A DNA stretch of 64,000 nucleotides from an uncultured Flavobacterium sp. (GTDB taxonomy: Bacteria; Bacteroidota; Bacteroidia; Flavobacteriales; Flavobacteriaceae), in the NCBI GenBank assembly GCA_943912855.1, contig CALTVC010000008.1:1-64000 (forward strand), in the 5' to 3' direction. Shown here in pieces: positions 15,107 through 24,191 of the stretch. The translations under genes were made by a program, and so were the position numbers. Every line of letters begins with the position of its first letter. Position 1 is the stretch's first letter. The notes under the pieces are model-generated. The model saw nothing but the letters and a program-made list of their open reading frames with translations. It was not told the DNA's origin and did not search any database.

Positions 15107-16192
15107 TTATTGGCAGTTGGCATCCATTTGGGTTATCCATTGCTTTATCATCTCTACCGCCTCAGTATGTATTATGGTCCTTCCCAGCAAGGGCATACGT
15201 ACATCCTCGGCAGTATTGTTTATACGGTAGTAAAGCGCAGAGCGGTTGGGTACTTTTTTTGCAACAATGTAAGTGAGTATGGGGCTTACGTTTTCTTGTG
15301 GAGTCATGCAAATTCCGAGGTTTTGATCTGAACCAGCCGTTTCTGAAAACGCAAAACGCATAACCCTGTAAGAACAATGTGCGTTCTCACTATGACAGTG
15401 TGCGCAGTTAATATCCAGATACGAACGAACTCTGAGTTCGAGTGGTTTGCTCTCATCGGTCCAGTCTATGGTAGATACTATGTTTTGGGGTTTTGTATCC
15501 AGGTAACCTTCTTTAATCCAGCGCTCCAGCTGATTTTCGGTTTTGTCTGCGTAGGCATAATCCTTATTCAGGTTTTGCGGTTTTGGGCCTATAGGTATGG
15601 GGGTATCGCGTGTTTTGTGGCAGGTAAGACAATCTTCTGCAGGAGGAATGTTGTAGTTGGTGGTTTTTTCTGTGCCATCCTGCATCCATCTGAGGTTTAC
15701 CGTGCCTCCCGACATATCAAGAACGGCTTCGGTTTGTTCGTCGTTCCAGATGTAATCGGCAAAAATCCATCCCGTATCTTTTTTAATCATCAGGCGGGTT
15801 TCCAGGATTACGGTTTTGTTTTCGGGTAAAACATTATCGTAATAAAAGCTCTTAATCAGTACGCTTCCGGTAGGGAATTCCAGTATTTTACCATCTGCAC
15901 TGTACGATGCTTTTTTGCCTGCCGGTATCCATACAAAGCGTTTTTTGTGGGCATAGTCTGTAAAAAGTGTACTATTAAGGTCGTACGGAATTACTTTAAG
16001 GGCAGGATTCATGTCTTTCATGTTGCCTTCAAAGAATTTATAGTCGCTTAGTTTAGGGTAGGGGACTTTAGTAAGGTCGGCCTGTACAGGCGATAGCGGA
16101 GTGTAGATCGCATCATCTGATCCACAGGAAATTATAACTATAGAAGCAATGAGCAGGGTGAGTGTCCTGCTAATAACCGAAGGTAAATTCAT
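15107..16192 (-). CDS. Diheme c-type cytochrome lipoprotein (SO_2930-like)
   Basis: A 361-residue exported protein. A lipoprotein signal (LIASIVIISC, then GSDD) predicts membrane anchoring on the periplasmic or surface side. Two CxxCH heme motifs, CLTCH near residue 190 and CAHCH near 260, are widely spaced as in the SO_2930 family. The N-terminal ~170 residues form a strand-rich domain (YDLNSTLFTDYAHKKRFVW) typical of that family. Probably an electron carrier or oxidase subunit. It has its own promoter (16220-16227) and lies directly upstream of the ASPIC/T9SS gene. Similar cytochrome-ASPIC neighbours suggest a joint extracellular redox role, which is inference. Confidence 0.85.
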   Translation of the reverse strand: MNLPSVISRTLTLLIASIVIISCGSDDAIYTPLSPVQADLTKVPYPKLSDYKFFEGNMKDMNPALKVIPYDLNSTLFTDYAHKKRFVWIPAGKKASYSADGKILEFPTGSVLIKSFYYDNVLPENKTVILETRLMIKKDTGWIFADYIWNDEQTEAVLDMSGGTVNLRWMQDGTEKTTNYNIPPAEDCLTCHKTRDTPIPIGPKPQNLNKDYAYADKTENQLERWIKEGYLDTKPQNIVSTIDWTDESKPLELRVRSYLDINCAHCHSENAHCSYRVMRFAFSETAGSDQNLGICMTPQENVSPILTYIVAKKVPNRSALYYRINNTAEDVRMPLLGRTIIHTEAVEMIKQWITQMDANCQ

Positions 16193-16219
16193 ATAAGTGT
16201 TAGTAGTTTTGGTTTATAA

Positions 16220-16227
16220 CAAATATA
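16220..16227 (-). promoter_or_regulatory. -7 element of the cytochrome operon
   Basis: TATATTTG on the minus strand, 27 nt before the ATG at 16192. Confidence 0.6.
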
Positions 16228-16324
16228 TATGAATTTACCCTACATTATAACGTGGTTTTTTTGTTTCGTTTAAAAATAGCCTTAAAATTCGATGTATGAC
16301 GCAATAAAACGGTAAAAAATGTGA

Positions 16325-16876
16325 TTATTTGTGTAATTCCAGTTTTACTCTGAATGCTTTCAGGGCCTCCATAGCTTCGGGGGTAGTGTGGTCAAAGGTT
16401 TCTTCATGACGATTACGTTCATTTTTAAGGCTTATGCGTTTTAGGGCATTACAAAACCTTCGGATTTCGGTCATGGAATTCAGCTCAATGGCTGGCACTT
16501 GTACGGTTTTTCCGGTTGTGTCTTTTGCCACCATAGTAAAGTAAGACGAGTTACAATGCTTTACCACGCCGGTTTGTATGTTTTCAGACGTTACGCGTAT
16601 TCCTACTACCATAGAACTGTTGCCTACGTAATTAACCGATGCCTTCATGGTAACGAGTTCGCCTACTTCTATGGGGTTCAGGAAGTCTACCGTATCTACA
16701 CTTGCAGTTACACAATAGGTACCACTGTAGCGCGATGCCGATGCAAAGGCTATCTGGTCCATGAGCATAAGGATGTAGCCACCGTGTATTTTTCCGCTGA
16801 AGTTTTGGTGCGATGGCAGCATCAGTTCAGATATGGTTACACGAGAGTCAGTGGCCTTTTTATATTGCTGTTCCAT
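16325..16876 (-). CDS. Acyl-CoA thioesterase, hotdog fold (YciA/BACH type)
   Basis: Hydrolyses acyl-CoA to free fatty acid and CoA in the cytoplasm. The hotdog core is visible: NFSGKIHGGYILMLMDQIAF (substrate loop and central helix), CVTASVDTVDFLNPIEVGEL, then the strand NSSYFTMVAKD. The 183 residues match single-hotdog enzymes with a C-terminal helical extension. It lies 20 nt downstream of rmuC on the same strand, so the two may be co-transcribed without an evident functional link. Confidence 0.9.
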   Translation of the reverse strand: MEQQYKKATDSRVTISELMLPSHQNFSGKIHGGYILMLMDQIAFASASRYSGTYCVTASVDTVDFLNPIEVGELVTMKASVNYVGNSSMVVGIRVTSENIQTGVVKHCNSSYFTMVAKDTTGKTVQVPAIELNSMTEIRRFCNALKRISLKNERNRHEETFDHTTPEAMEALKAFRVKLELHK

Positions 16877-16896
16877 AATTGTAGTCGTAGTTATAT

Positions 16897-18294
16897 TTAG
16901 TTCAGTTGCTCGTTTTCATCCTTGTTAAAAAGGTCTTCATCTTCATTGGCAAGCGCCCTGTTCAGTATGTTTTCGGGTAATGCTTTCTTGGCTTTAGCGC
17001 CCATTTTTTTCAGTTTCTCTATGGTAACTATCATGTTACCACGCCCTTCAAACAGTTTGCCCATAGCGTTTTGATATTCGCTTTGAGCATCACGCATTTT
17101 GGTGCCAACCTTAGTGAGGTCGGCAATGAAGCCTTCAAACTTGTCGTACAATGCGCCTGCCTGACGAGCAATTTCATAGGCGTTTTCCTGTTGCTTCTGG
17201 TTGGTCCACATACTGTCGATGGTGCGTAGGGTAGCCAGTAGCGTACTAGGTGTAACAATAACAATATTCTTTTCAAAAGCCTTGTTGTACAGCGTAGGAT
17301 CTTCGTTTAGCGCTATGGCAAATGCAGGCTCAATCGGGATGAAAAGCAACACAAAATCAGGACTTTCCATTTGGTATAAATCCTGGTAACTCTTCGCACT
17401 CAGCTGCTCCACATGACGACGGATACTGTTAGCATGTTCCTTGCTGTGAATCATTCTAAGCGGGTCGTCTTCCTCGTTTACGTAACGCTCGTAGGCCACT
17501 AACGATACCTTACTGTCTACCACCATTTTCTTACCGTCGGGCAGGTTGATTACTACATCGGGCAATACACGGGTACCGTCTTCCAGTTGGTGGCTTTGTT
17601 GTACAAAATACTCACGTCCTTTTTCAAGACCTGATTTTTCCAGTACACGCTCCAGTATGAGTTCGCCCCAGTTACCCTGCATTTTGGCATCGCCTTTAAG
17701 AGCGCGGGTAAGGTTAAGCGTTTCACGACTCATGGCTTCGTTCATTTTGCCAAGCCCCACAATCTGCTCACGCAATGCGGCATGGTAGTCAATGCTTTCC
17801 TTATGGGTATCTTCTACTTTCTTTTCAAAAAGATGTATTTTTTCCTGAAGTGGCGAAAGTATGTTCTTAATGTTTTCGCGGTTTTGTTCCGTAAACTTAT
17901 TCGATTTTTCTTCTAAGATCTTATTGGCAAGGTTCTCAAATTCCTTGGTGAATTTTTCTCTTAGCTCATCGGTTTCCTGGCGTTGTTCGCGCATGCGCTC
18001 TACGAGGTTAACGTAGTCGGTTTCAGTTTTAGTGAGTTGTATTGCAAGTGCATCCTTTTCACGACGGATAGTATCGCGCTCAGCGCTAACCTGCACAAGC
18101 TGTTTTTCGGTAAGTTGCTTTTCGTTACCTTGCTGTGTTTTCAGTTGCTCTATGAGTTGAAGCTGGCTGAGGTTACGCTCTTCCAGAACTTTTTGGTCTG
18201 AAGAAGCTTTTGTAGCAGAAAGTAGTTTGCCTATGTATATGCCTATGGCAAGGGCAATGATAAAAACGACAAGGATAATAAGGGTATCGGGCAT
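16897..18294 (-). CDS. rmuC: DNA recombination protein RmuC
   Basis: A 465-residue membrane-tethered protein implicated in limiting inversions at short repeats. The N-terminal helix (LIILVVFIIALAIGIYIG) anchors it. A coiled coil fills about 30-200. The RmuC nuclease-like domain follows, with the signature QGNWGELILERVLEKSGL and DVVINLPDGKKMVVDSKVSL. The start is placed at 18294; the longer reading from 18372 adds 26 residues ahead of the anchor helix. Two candidate -7 elements lie upstream, TATTTTTG (18329-18336) and TACTTTTA (18319-18326). Divergent from the erythromycin-esterase genes. Confidence 0.93.
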   Translation of the reverse strand: MPDTLIILVVFIIALAIGIYIGKLLSATKASSDQKVLEERNLSQLQLIEQLKTQQGNEKQLTEKQLVQVSAERDTIRREKDALAIQLTKTETDYVNLVERMREQRQETDELREKFTKEFENLANKILEEKSNKFTEQNRENIKNILSPLQEKIHLFEKKVEDTHKESIDYHAALREQIVGLGKMNEAMSRETLNLTRALKGDAKMQGNWGELILERVLEKSGLEKGREYFVQQSHQLEDGTRVLPDVVINLPDGKKMVVDSKVSLVAYERYVNEEDDPLRMIHSKEHANSIRRHVEQLSAKSYQDLYQMESPDFVLLFIPIEPAFAIALNEDPTLYNKAFEKNIVIVTPSTLLATLRTIDSMWTNQKQQENAYEIARQAGALYDKFEGFIADLTKVGTKMRDAQSEYQNAMGKLFEGRGNMIVTIEKLKKMGAKAKKALPENILNRALANEDEDLFNKDENEQLN

Positions 18295-18384
18295 GTGTGG
18301 TATTATGTTTGTAAAGTGTAAAAGTACGCAAAAATAATTCGTGTATATCGGCGTTTTCCTATTCAAAACCAATTCAAATTACTA

Positions 18385-19677
18385 GTGAGAAAACTATTAT
18401 CCTATATCCCTTTCCTCATCTTTTTTATGGCTACTGCCCAGGACAAAGCTGTAGTAAACTGGCTTAACACCAACGCTATCCCTATTGAAGATGCTATGCA
18501 AAGCACACCGCTCACTTCCTTCACTGCTTCAGCTCCCCAAAAGTTTAAAAATGCCCGTATTTTCGGGTTTGGGGAGGCAACACATCATACCAAAGAGTTT
18601 TTCGACCTGAAAGCCAAGTTTTTTAAATACCTGGTAGAGGAACAAGGCGTTACGCTGTTTTTAATGGAAGAAAGCTACCAGGCAGAAGAAGGTATTAACC
18701 GTTGGATTTCGGGTGGGGAAGGCGATATCAATACCATAAAACAGAACTTTGGGCATGGCATATGGAGGGCTAAAGAAATAGTGGAACTACTACAGTGGAT
18801 GCGTGATTATAATACCGATAAACCGCGGGAAAAACAATTACGTTTTTATGGAATAGACAACCAGTTTGGTAAAGGACTAAACACCAAGCTCAGGGCGTAT
18901 GATACAAAGTATACGATAGGTATACCAGAAGACCTTTTGGCAGTTGCCGACAGTTGTGCCAATGCACCTTTACAAGCAGGTGGACTCAAGAAGAAGTGGT
19001 TAAATAAGATGCTACCACAGCTAAAACAAATACGTCAATTGCTCGAAAACGAATCGGACAGGCTAAGCGTCGCCGATGCAGAGGAGTATTATGACCACAT
19101 GCGTGCGTTTTCCTATCTTGAAGATTATGCCTCACACGTAGCGTTTCCGTATGCTAAGTTTCGTGATAGAGATATGTATACTAATGTATTGCGCATTCTG
19201 GAACATGAAGGACCACAAAGCAAAGCGTTTGTTTGGGCGCACAATGCGCACATTGATAAAGAAGGATATGCCGATTATAATATGCCTTCGTTGGGGTCGC
19301 GTTTAAAAGAACATTTTGCAGATGACTACTATGCGGTAGGCTTTGATTTTGGGAAAGGGAAGCTGTATGGTGCCGTGTTTAAGGACGGAGAAATTAAGGG
19401 TTGGAAAGTCTATGCACTTGAAGTTCCGTATGAAGATACCGCAGCCCGTACGTTTATAGAAGCATCAGATAATGTATTTTTTATAGACATACAGACCGCT
19501 TTAAAAAACAAAGACGTAGCAACGTTTTTCAATAAAAAAATGAATCAGTTGGGTTTAGGCGGGCCCGGCTTTGACCCCGCTAGTCCCGCTTTTTACAAAA
19601 TAAAACAAGGAAAACATTTTGACGGACTTATTTTTGTGAAAACAGTTTCAGTAGCTACCTATACATTTACATTTTAA
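18385..19677 (+). CDS. Erythromycin-esterase-family exported protein, copy 1
   Basis: A 430-residue member of the erythromycin esterase superfamily. It starts with GTG and has a signal peptide (LLSYIPFLIFFMATAQ), unlike cytoplasmic Ere enzymes. The active-site region GFGEATHHTKEFF corresponds to the GExxH motif, and FVWAHNAHI to the second histidine pair of EreB. Family members include macrolide esterases and many proteins of unknown substrate, so resistance should not be assumed. The next gene is a paralog 21 nt downstream. The first ~70 mature residues of the two are about 86% identical by eye, far more than the rest. Confidence 0.85.
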   Translation: MRKLLSYIPFLIFFMATAQDKAVVNWLNTNAIPIEDAMQSTPLTSFTASAPQKFKNARIFGFGEATHHTKEFFDLKAKFFKYLVEEQGVTLFLMEESYQAEEGINRWISGGEGDINTIKQNFGHGIWRAKEIVELLQWMRDYNTDKPREKQLRFYGIDNQFGKGLNTKLRAYDTKYTIGIPEDLLAVADSCANAPLQAGGLKKKWLNKMLPQLKQIRQLLENESDRLSVADAEEYYDHMRAFSYLEDYASHVAFPYAKFRDRDMYTNVLRILEHEGPQSKAFVWAHNAHIDKEGYADYNMPSLGSRLKEHFADDYYAVGFDFGKGKLYGAVFKDGEIKGWKVYALEVPYEDTAARTFIEASDNVFFIDIQTALKNKDVATFFNKKMNQLGLGGPGFDPASPAFYKIKQGKHFDGLIFVKTVSVATYTFTF

Positions 19678-19698
19678 TTCAATCATCGATCATAGTTT

Positions 19699-21006
19699 AT
19701 GAAAAAAATCATTACCACAATGCTGTTCCTGGTAACAGCGATTATTAACGCGCAAGACAAAGCCGTAGTATCTTGGCTAAACACGAATGCCATACCCATT
19801 GAAGACGCTACGCAAACCACACCGCTTACGGCTTTTGCAGCCAATACACCCCAAAAATTTAAGGATGCCCGTATCTTCGGGTTTGGGGAGGCAACGCATC
19901 ACACCAGGGAGTTTTTCGACCTGAAAGCTAAGTTTTTTAAGTATCTGGTAGAAAAACAGGGCGTGCGTGTTTTTATAATAGAAGATAGCTATATAGAGTG
20001 TTATAAGGTAAACCAATGGCTTGCCGGTAAAACCGAAGGCACTGCCCGTAAAATGGCGGGGAGCCTGGGTTTTTCGCTTTGGCGTACCCAAGAAGTAGCC
20101 GATCTGTTACAATGGATTAAGGATTATAACACAGCAAAGTCTGAGGACAAGCAAATCCGTTTTTATGGCATGGACGACCAGTCGGGCTACGGCATTAATA
20201 CATTGGTAAAGAAGTATGTGAAAGAACAACAGATAGACGTACCCGAAACATTACTTGCCGTTGCCGATAGCTGTGCCTACAAGTCTATGATGTCTGCTCC
20301 TCCAAAAGAATGGATTGCAGGAAATGTAGCTAAACTTAAGGAGTTGCGCGAAATTATAGTAGGAAAAAACACCACGGATAAGGCTACGAATGAACAGATG
20401 CTTCATGCTATTGATGTGCTAATACAGTACACTAATTTTATAGCTAAACCTAACCAGGAATTGCGTGATAACGATATGTTTGATAATGTAAAATGGATTG
20501 TACAGCATGAGGGCGAAAACAGTAAGGCATTTGTATGGGCGCATAACGACCATATTAATAAAAAAACATTGGGCAACTGGGGTAACACCTCTATAGGAAG
20601 AAGACTAAAAGACTTTTATAAAGACGGGTATTATAGTACAGGCTTCGATTTTGGTAAAGGAAGGATGTACGGGCTTACCTATACAGGAAAAGAGCGCAAA
20701 CCACAGGCTACCACCTACAATCTTGAAAAACCGTACGGTGGCACCTATGCTGAGGTGCTTATACAAGCCCAACCTGAAATCTTTTTTGTAGATATGGCTA
20801 CCGCAGAGAAAGATCCGGTTACGGCAAAATTCTTCAGTAGTAATAAAAAACAGCTTTCGACGGGTGGCGGAGGCTATCATCCTAAAGACCGTTCCCTAAA
20901 CAAACGCAATTATACCGAAACCTATGACGGACTTATATTTGTAGAAAATGTATCTGTTCCCGTTTACATTAAAGAAGCTGTTCCCGCGGTTTATTACGTA
21001 GAGTAA
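19699..21006 (+). CDS. Erythromycin-esterase-family exported protein, copy 2
   Basis: A 435-residue tandem paralog of the preceding gene with its own signal peptide (IITTMLFLVTAIINAQ). The same catalytic motifs are intact: GFGEATHHTREFF and FVWAHNDHI. Identity to copy 1 drops sharply after residue ~90, and the C-terminus is ~20 residues longer with a different end (VPAVYYVE). It is probably co-transcribed with copy 1. Retention of both active sites suggests that both are functional with diverged substrates. The substrate is unknown. Confidence 0.85.
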   Translation: MKKIITTMLFLVTAIINAQDKAVVSWLNTNAIPIEDATQTTPLTAFAANTPQKFKDARIFGFGEATHHTREFFDLKAKFFKYLVEKQGVRVFIIEDSYIECYKVNQWLAGKTEGTARKMAGSLGFSLWRTQEVADLLQWIKDYNTAKSEDKQIRFYGMDDQSGYGINTLVKKYVKEQQIDVPETLLAVADSCAYKSMMSAPPKEWIAGNVAKLKELREIIVGKNTTDKATNEQMLHAIDVLIQYTNFIAKPNQELRDNDMFDNVKWIVQHEGENSKAFVWAHNDHINKKTLGNWGNTSIGRRLKDFYKDGYYSTGFDFGKGRMYGLTYTGKERKPQATTYNLEKPYGGTYAEVLIQAQPEIFFVDMATAEKDPVTAKFFSSNKKQLSTGGGGYHPKDRSLNKRNYTETYDGLIFVENVSVPVYIKEAVPAVYYVE

Positions 21007-21101
21007 CCTGTTTTTCTTAAAGTTTTGCTGTGGTGTACTTTTTGGCTCAAGCTTTGCGTTAAGCTATTATAATTGTATAGGTTAACCTTTTAAAGAGAAG
21101 T

Positions 21102-22115
21102 ATGAAAAGCATTAAGTTCTGCATGATTATCGCAGCATTATGCTGTATGGTGCCGGCTGTGGCACAACAAAATTTTGGGGCAGTAAAGTACACTCACATG
21201 TGCAGTTACTACGGGGAAGAGATTACGGGAGAAATCTCCGCTTTTAGTGCGGGGCCTACCGCGCAAACGGTCATAAAAAAAATCATGTCGGTTATAGGGC
21301 TTAAAGCCAATTTTGAGTTGCGCGAGGCGAATGTGCCAAACGCCGCCGCGGTAATGCTTAAAGGCAAACGCTACATTCTGTACAACCCAAATTTTATGGA
21401 TAACATAAATTCATCGGCAGGTACAAACTGGGCAGCCATAAGCATACTGGCACACGAAATAGGGCATCACCTAAACGGGCATACGTTAGATAAAGTAGGG
21501 AGTCGCCCGCAAACAGAACTCGATGCCGATGAGTTTAGCGGTTTCATACTCCATAAGTTAGGAGCGTCATTGGTAGATGCGCAAGCGGTTATGAGTACTA
21601 TTTCGTCTGTAAAAGGAAGCAAGACCCACCCGCCCAAGCAAGATAGGCTCAGTTACATAGCCACTGGTTGGGGCAATGCAGGAGATGCCAATACGCCGTT
21701 TATTTCGGCACCTGCCACATCAAGGCTGGCGACAAAGCATGAGACTACAACCGTTGCCGAAGCAAGGCCTGTGGTGGCTGCCACTCCGCAACGTAATGCG
21801 AAGCCTGCTACTGCTGTAAAAACGAATACAGCTGGAACGGCACGAGAAAAAGTAGACGAGAGCATAGCGGCAAACGCGAGTTCTGATGTGTTTTTTTCGG
21901 AGGACCCGAATGGGGAATATTACCTTACTAAAAAAGGAAACCTGGTTCAGGTAGAAAACAATACGTTATATCTGGTGAGTAAGTTGTATAAATCAGATAA
22001 GGGTGGTTACAAGACCATGCTTGCCGACCAAAACGCTAACAAAATATATATTACTGCTACGGGAGGACTCGTAAACAGTAAGGGACACAGAATAGGTTAT
22101 ATGAAAAACCACTGA
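21102..22115 (+). CDS. Exported zinc metalloprotease, HEIGH (M48-like)
   Basis: A 337-residue secreted protein. A signal peptide (FCMIIAALCCMVPAVAQ) leads into a peptidase domain with the zinc motif HEIGHHLNGH and, ~30 residues on, a third-ligand region ELDADEFSG, the ExxxD arrangement of M48-type gluzincins. A low-complexity Ala/Thr/Lys linker (about 205-265) joins a small C-terminal domain (DPNGEYYLTKKGNLVQV) of unknown function. Probably periplasmic proteolysis or a lipoprotein-quality function. Monocistronic, with a strong terminator after it. Confidence 0.82.
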   Translation: MKSIKFCMIIAALCCMVPAVAQQNFGAVKYTHMCSYYGEEITGEISAFSAGPTAQTVIKKIMSVIGLKANFELREANVPNAAAVMLKGKRYILYNPNFMDNINSSAGTNWAAISILAHEIGHHLNGHTLDKVGSRPQTELDADEFSGFILHKLGASLVDAQAVMSTISSVKGSKTHPPKQDRLSYIATGWGNAGDANTPFISAPATSRLATKHETTTVAEARPVVAATPQRNAKPATAVKTNTAGTAREKVDESIAANASSDVFFSEDPNGEYYLTKKGNLVQVENNTLYLVSKLYKSDKGGYKTMLADQNANKIYITATGGLVNSKGHRIGYMKNH

Positions 22116-22138
22116 TGCAATGTGTGCCATTAAACCTG

Positions 22139-22168
22139 ATACCGCCGGGAAACCGGCGGTATTTTTTT
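22139..22168 (+). terminator. Intrinsic terminator with GNRA tetraloop
   Basis: Perfect 10-bp stem ATACCGCCGG/CCGGCGGTAT closed by GAAA and followed by a T7 run, 24 nt after the metalloprotease stop. Confidence 0.92.
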
Positions 22169-22279
22169 GTGATTGTACTAGAAGATTGCTTGCTAAAAAT
22201 TACTTAAACCTTTACTAAAACCCAACCGCATTAGGGCAGAATTTTCCTAAATTAGAGTCAGGAAAAACAACCTTTTATT

Positions 22280-22654
22280 ATGGAAACCAAAGAAATAATC
22301 GCAGCTCTTGAGAGCCGACTTATAGAAGCCATGAAAACCAGTAACGTAGACGAACTTAACGTACTACTTGCCGATACGCTTATATTTACCAATCATAACG
22401 GACACCTTGTTACCAAAGCCGATGACCTGGAAACGCACCGTAGCGGTCAGCTTGAAATTTACAGCATAGAGACCAGCGCCCAGATTATAGAGGTGTTGGA
22501 TGATACTACTGCAGTTGTATCTGTAGTTAAGGAACTCAGTAGTTCGTACGCGGGGCATATAGCTGTAGGATTGTTCAGATTTACAAGGATATGGCACAAT
22601 CAAGGTGCGCAGTGGCAGGTAGTGGCAGCTCATAGCAGCCAGATTATAAACTAA
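22280..22654 (+). CDS. NTF2-like / DUF4440 protein
   Basis: A 124-residue cytoplasmic protein with the NTF2-like cone fold. An N-terminal helix pair (IIAALESRLIEAMKTSNVDE) is followed by LNVLLADTLIFTNHNGHL and a strand-rich remainder ending in WHNQGAQWQVVAAHSSQI, the classic DUF4440/SnoaL-2 ending. Such proteins are often of unknown function, acting as small-molecule binders or isomerase-like enzymes. Convergent with and overlapping the next gene's end by 4 nt. Confidence 0.85.
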   Translation: METKEIIAALESRLIEAMKTSNVDELNVLLADTLIFTNHNGHLVTKADDLETHRSGQLEIYSIETSAQIIEVLDDTTAVVSVVKELSSSYAGHIAVGLFRFTRIWHNQGAQWQVVAAHSSQIIN

Positions 22655-23397
22655 TGCCTGAATCTGCTGTGGTTGCTGTGCATAGAAGACGGTTCCGGCA
22701 GTAATCGGTTATGAATCATTTCGTAAGCCGTGAGCAGAATAATCCATTGTTGTTCTTCCTCGCTGAGGTTGTCTTCCAGGGTTTCTACAATGTTAAACGC
22801 TGCACTGCGGTTTGCAGATAAATCCGCATACATATTCAGGGTTTTGGTTATGCCTGCTTCGCTGTAGTTTAACGAGGCTATTGCACGTCCGTTAAGGTGT
22901 ATTTCAAAGTTTTTCTTGCGGACTGCTATATATCCTATGGGCTTTTTATTGGCATCAAAAATTCGTTTAGAACCATCAGTATAACCAAAAATCCGTCCGT
23001 TTAGCTCCACTTTTTTATCTACCTTATATACTTCTATGTAAAAGGAAAGGTTGCTACTCTTTAGTACGATGCGCTCATTGGTGTAAATTCCTCTGTGTAT
23101 CGCGCTAAATGCTAAAACGGGTTGACCGTAGCGGGAATAAATGCATCCCTCAGAGGTAATGGAGAAACCTTTAGAATAACTGCTTCTTACATCGTGGGCT
23201 ATGTCGTTTGGGGTAGAAATAGGTACTAACGACGGTAATACGTTGTTTACGTAAGTTTCCAGTTTCATACGTTCGTACTGCAATTCGGCAGGATTAAGCT
23301 TTCGGGTCGATTTTTTAATGATCCACCAGATTAATATGGCAAACGGCCCGAAGACGATGATGAAAAATATTAAGGAAAAAACAGATCCTAATCCCAT
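22651..23397 (-). CDS. Hypothetical protein with one N-terminal membrane helix
   Basis: I do not recognise this 248-residue protein. One strong N-terminal helix (FSLIFFIIVFGPFAILIWWI) anchors it, and a soluble strand-rich domain follows. The domain contains repeated short strands around GYTDGSKRIFDANKKPIGYI, which resemble the Tubby/LURP-one-like scaffold of phospholipid-binding and scramblase-like proteins. That is a weak resemblance. The C-terminus is helical with His and Asn at the end (MHSNHSRFRH). Divergent from the HAD hydrolase gene. Confidence 0.65.
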   Translation of the reverse strand: MGLGSVFSLIFFIIVFGPFAILIWWIIKKSTRKLNPAELQYERMKLETYVNNVLPSLVPISTPNDIAHDVRSSYSKGFSITSEGCIYSRYGQPVLAFSAIHRGIYTNERIVLKSSNLSFYIEVYKVDKKVELNGRIFGYTDGSKRIFDANKKPIGYIAVRKKNFEIHLNGRAIASLNYSEAGITKTLNMYADLSANRSAAFNIVETLEDNLSEEEQQWIILLTAYEMIHNRLLPEPSSMHSNHSRFRH

Positions 23398-23489
23398 GAT
23401 TGGTTTTTGAGCTAAAGTAAGGAAATTTGGTTCAGATGATATAAATGACGGCTAATTGTGTATTTTTATTCCACTTAACCCAAGCATGT

Positions 23490-24191
23490 ATGAAATTAAA
23501 AGTAATAGCCTTTGATGCTGACGATACTCTATTTATAAACGAACCATTTTTTGAGGAAACCGAAAAGGCATTTTGTGTACTTATGGAAGACTACCTGAGC
23601 CACAAGAGCATCAGCCAGGAGGTATACCACAACCAGATAAAAAACCTGCCCCTATATGGTTATGGCATTAAGGCATATATACTGAGTATGATAGAAACCG
23701 CCATACAAATATCGGGTGGTACGGTAACCACTAAACACATAACCAAGATACTGGAACTGGGTAAGGAACTTTTGCAGAAACCTGTAGAGCTTATAGAAGG
23801 CGTAGAGCAAACGTTACAGGCATTGCACGAAACGGGCGAGTACAAACTCGTAGTTGCCACTAAGGGCGACCTGAAAGACCAGCAGCGTAAATTGCATGAT
23901 AGCGGTCTGGGACCATATTTTCACCATATAGAGGTAATGTCTGACAAGGAAGTTATTAATTATGAAAAATTACTGAAACGCCTTGAGGTAGAACCCCAAC
24001 AGTTTATGATGATAGGCAACTCTTTAAAGAGTGATGTGCTCCCTGTACTAGAAATAGGGGGGTATGCCTGCCACGTGCCGTTTCATACCACCTGGGCTTT
24101 TGAACGTGTAGACCACGAGGTGCGCCATCCTAACTTTTGGGCGTTTAAAGACATTCGTGAGGTGCTGAAACTTTTTCCGCAAGCTGAATAA
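23490..24191 (+). CDS. HAD-superfamily hydrolase
   Basis: A 233-residue phosphatase-like protein. Motif I is FDADDTLF with the nucleophile Asp and general-acid Asp, motif II is VVATKGD, and motif III/IV is FMMIGNSLKSDVLP. An alpha-helical C1 cap lies between motifs I and II. The start is set at 23490, since an upstream ATG at 23445 adds 15 residues before the first strand. It overlaps the next gene by 1 nt (stop TAA, start ATG), so they are coupled. The substrate is not predictable. Confidence 0.9.
   Translation: MKLKVIAFDADDTLFINEPFFEETEKAFCVLMEDYLSHKSISQEVYHNQIKNLPLYGYGIKAYILSMIETAIQISGGTVTTKHITKILELGKELLQKPVELIEGVEQTLQALHETGEYKLVVATKGDLKDQQRKLHDSGLGPYFHHIEVMSDKEVINYEKLLKRLEVEPQQFMMIGNSLKSDVLPVLEIGGYACHVPFHTTWAFERVDHEVRHPNFWAFKDIREVLKLFPQAE

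Noticed and set aside
18385..21006. Macrolide resistance genes
   Set aside because: Both have signal peptides and are broad-superfamily members; nothing links them to macrolides beyond the family name.
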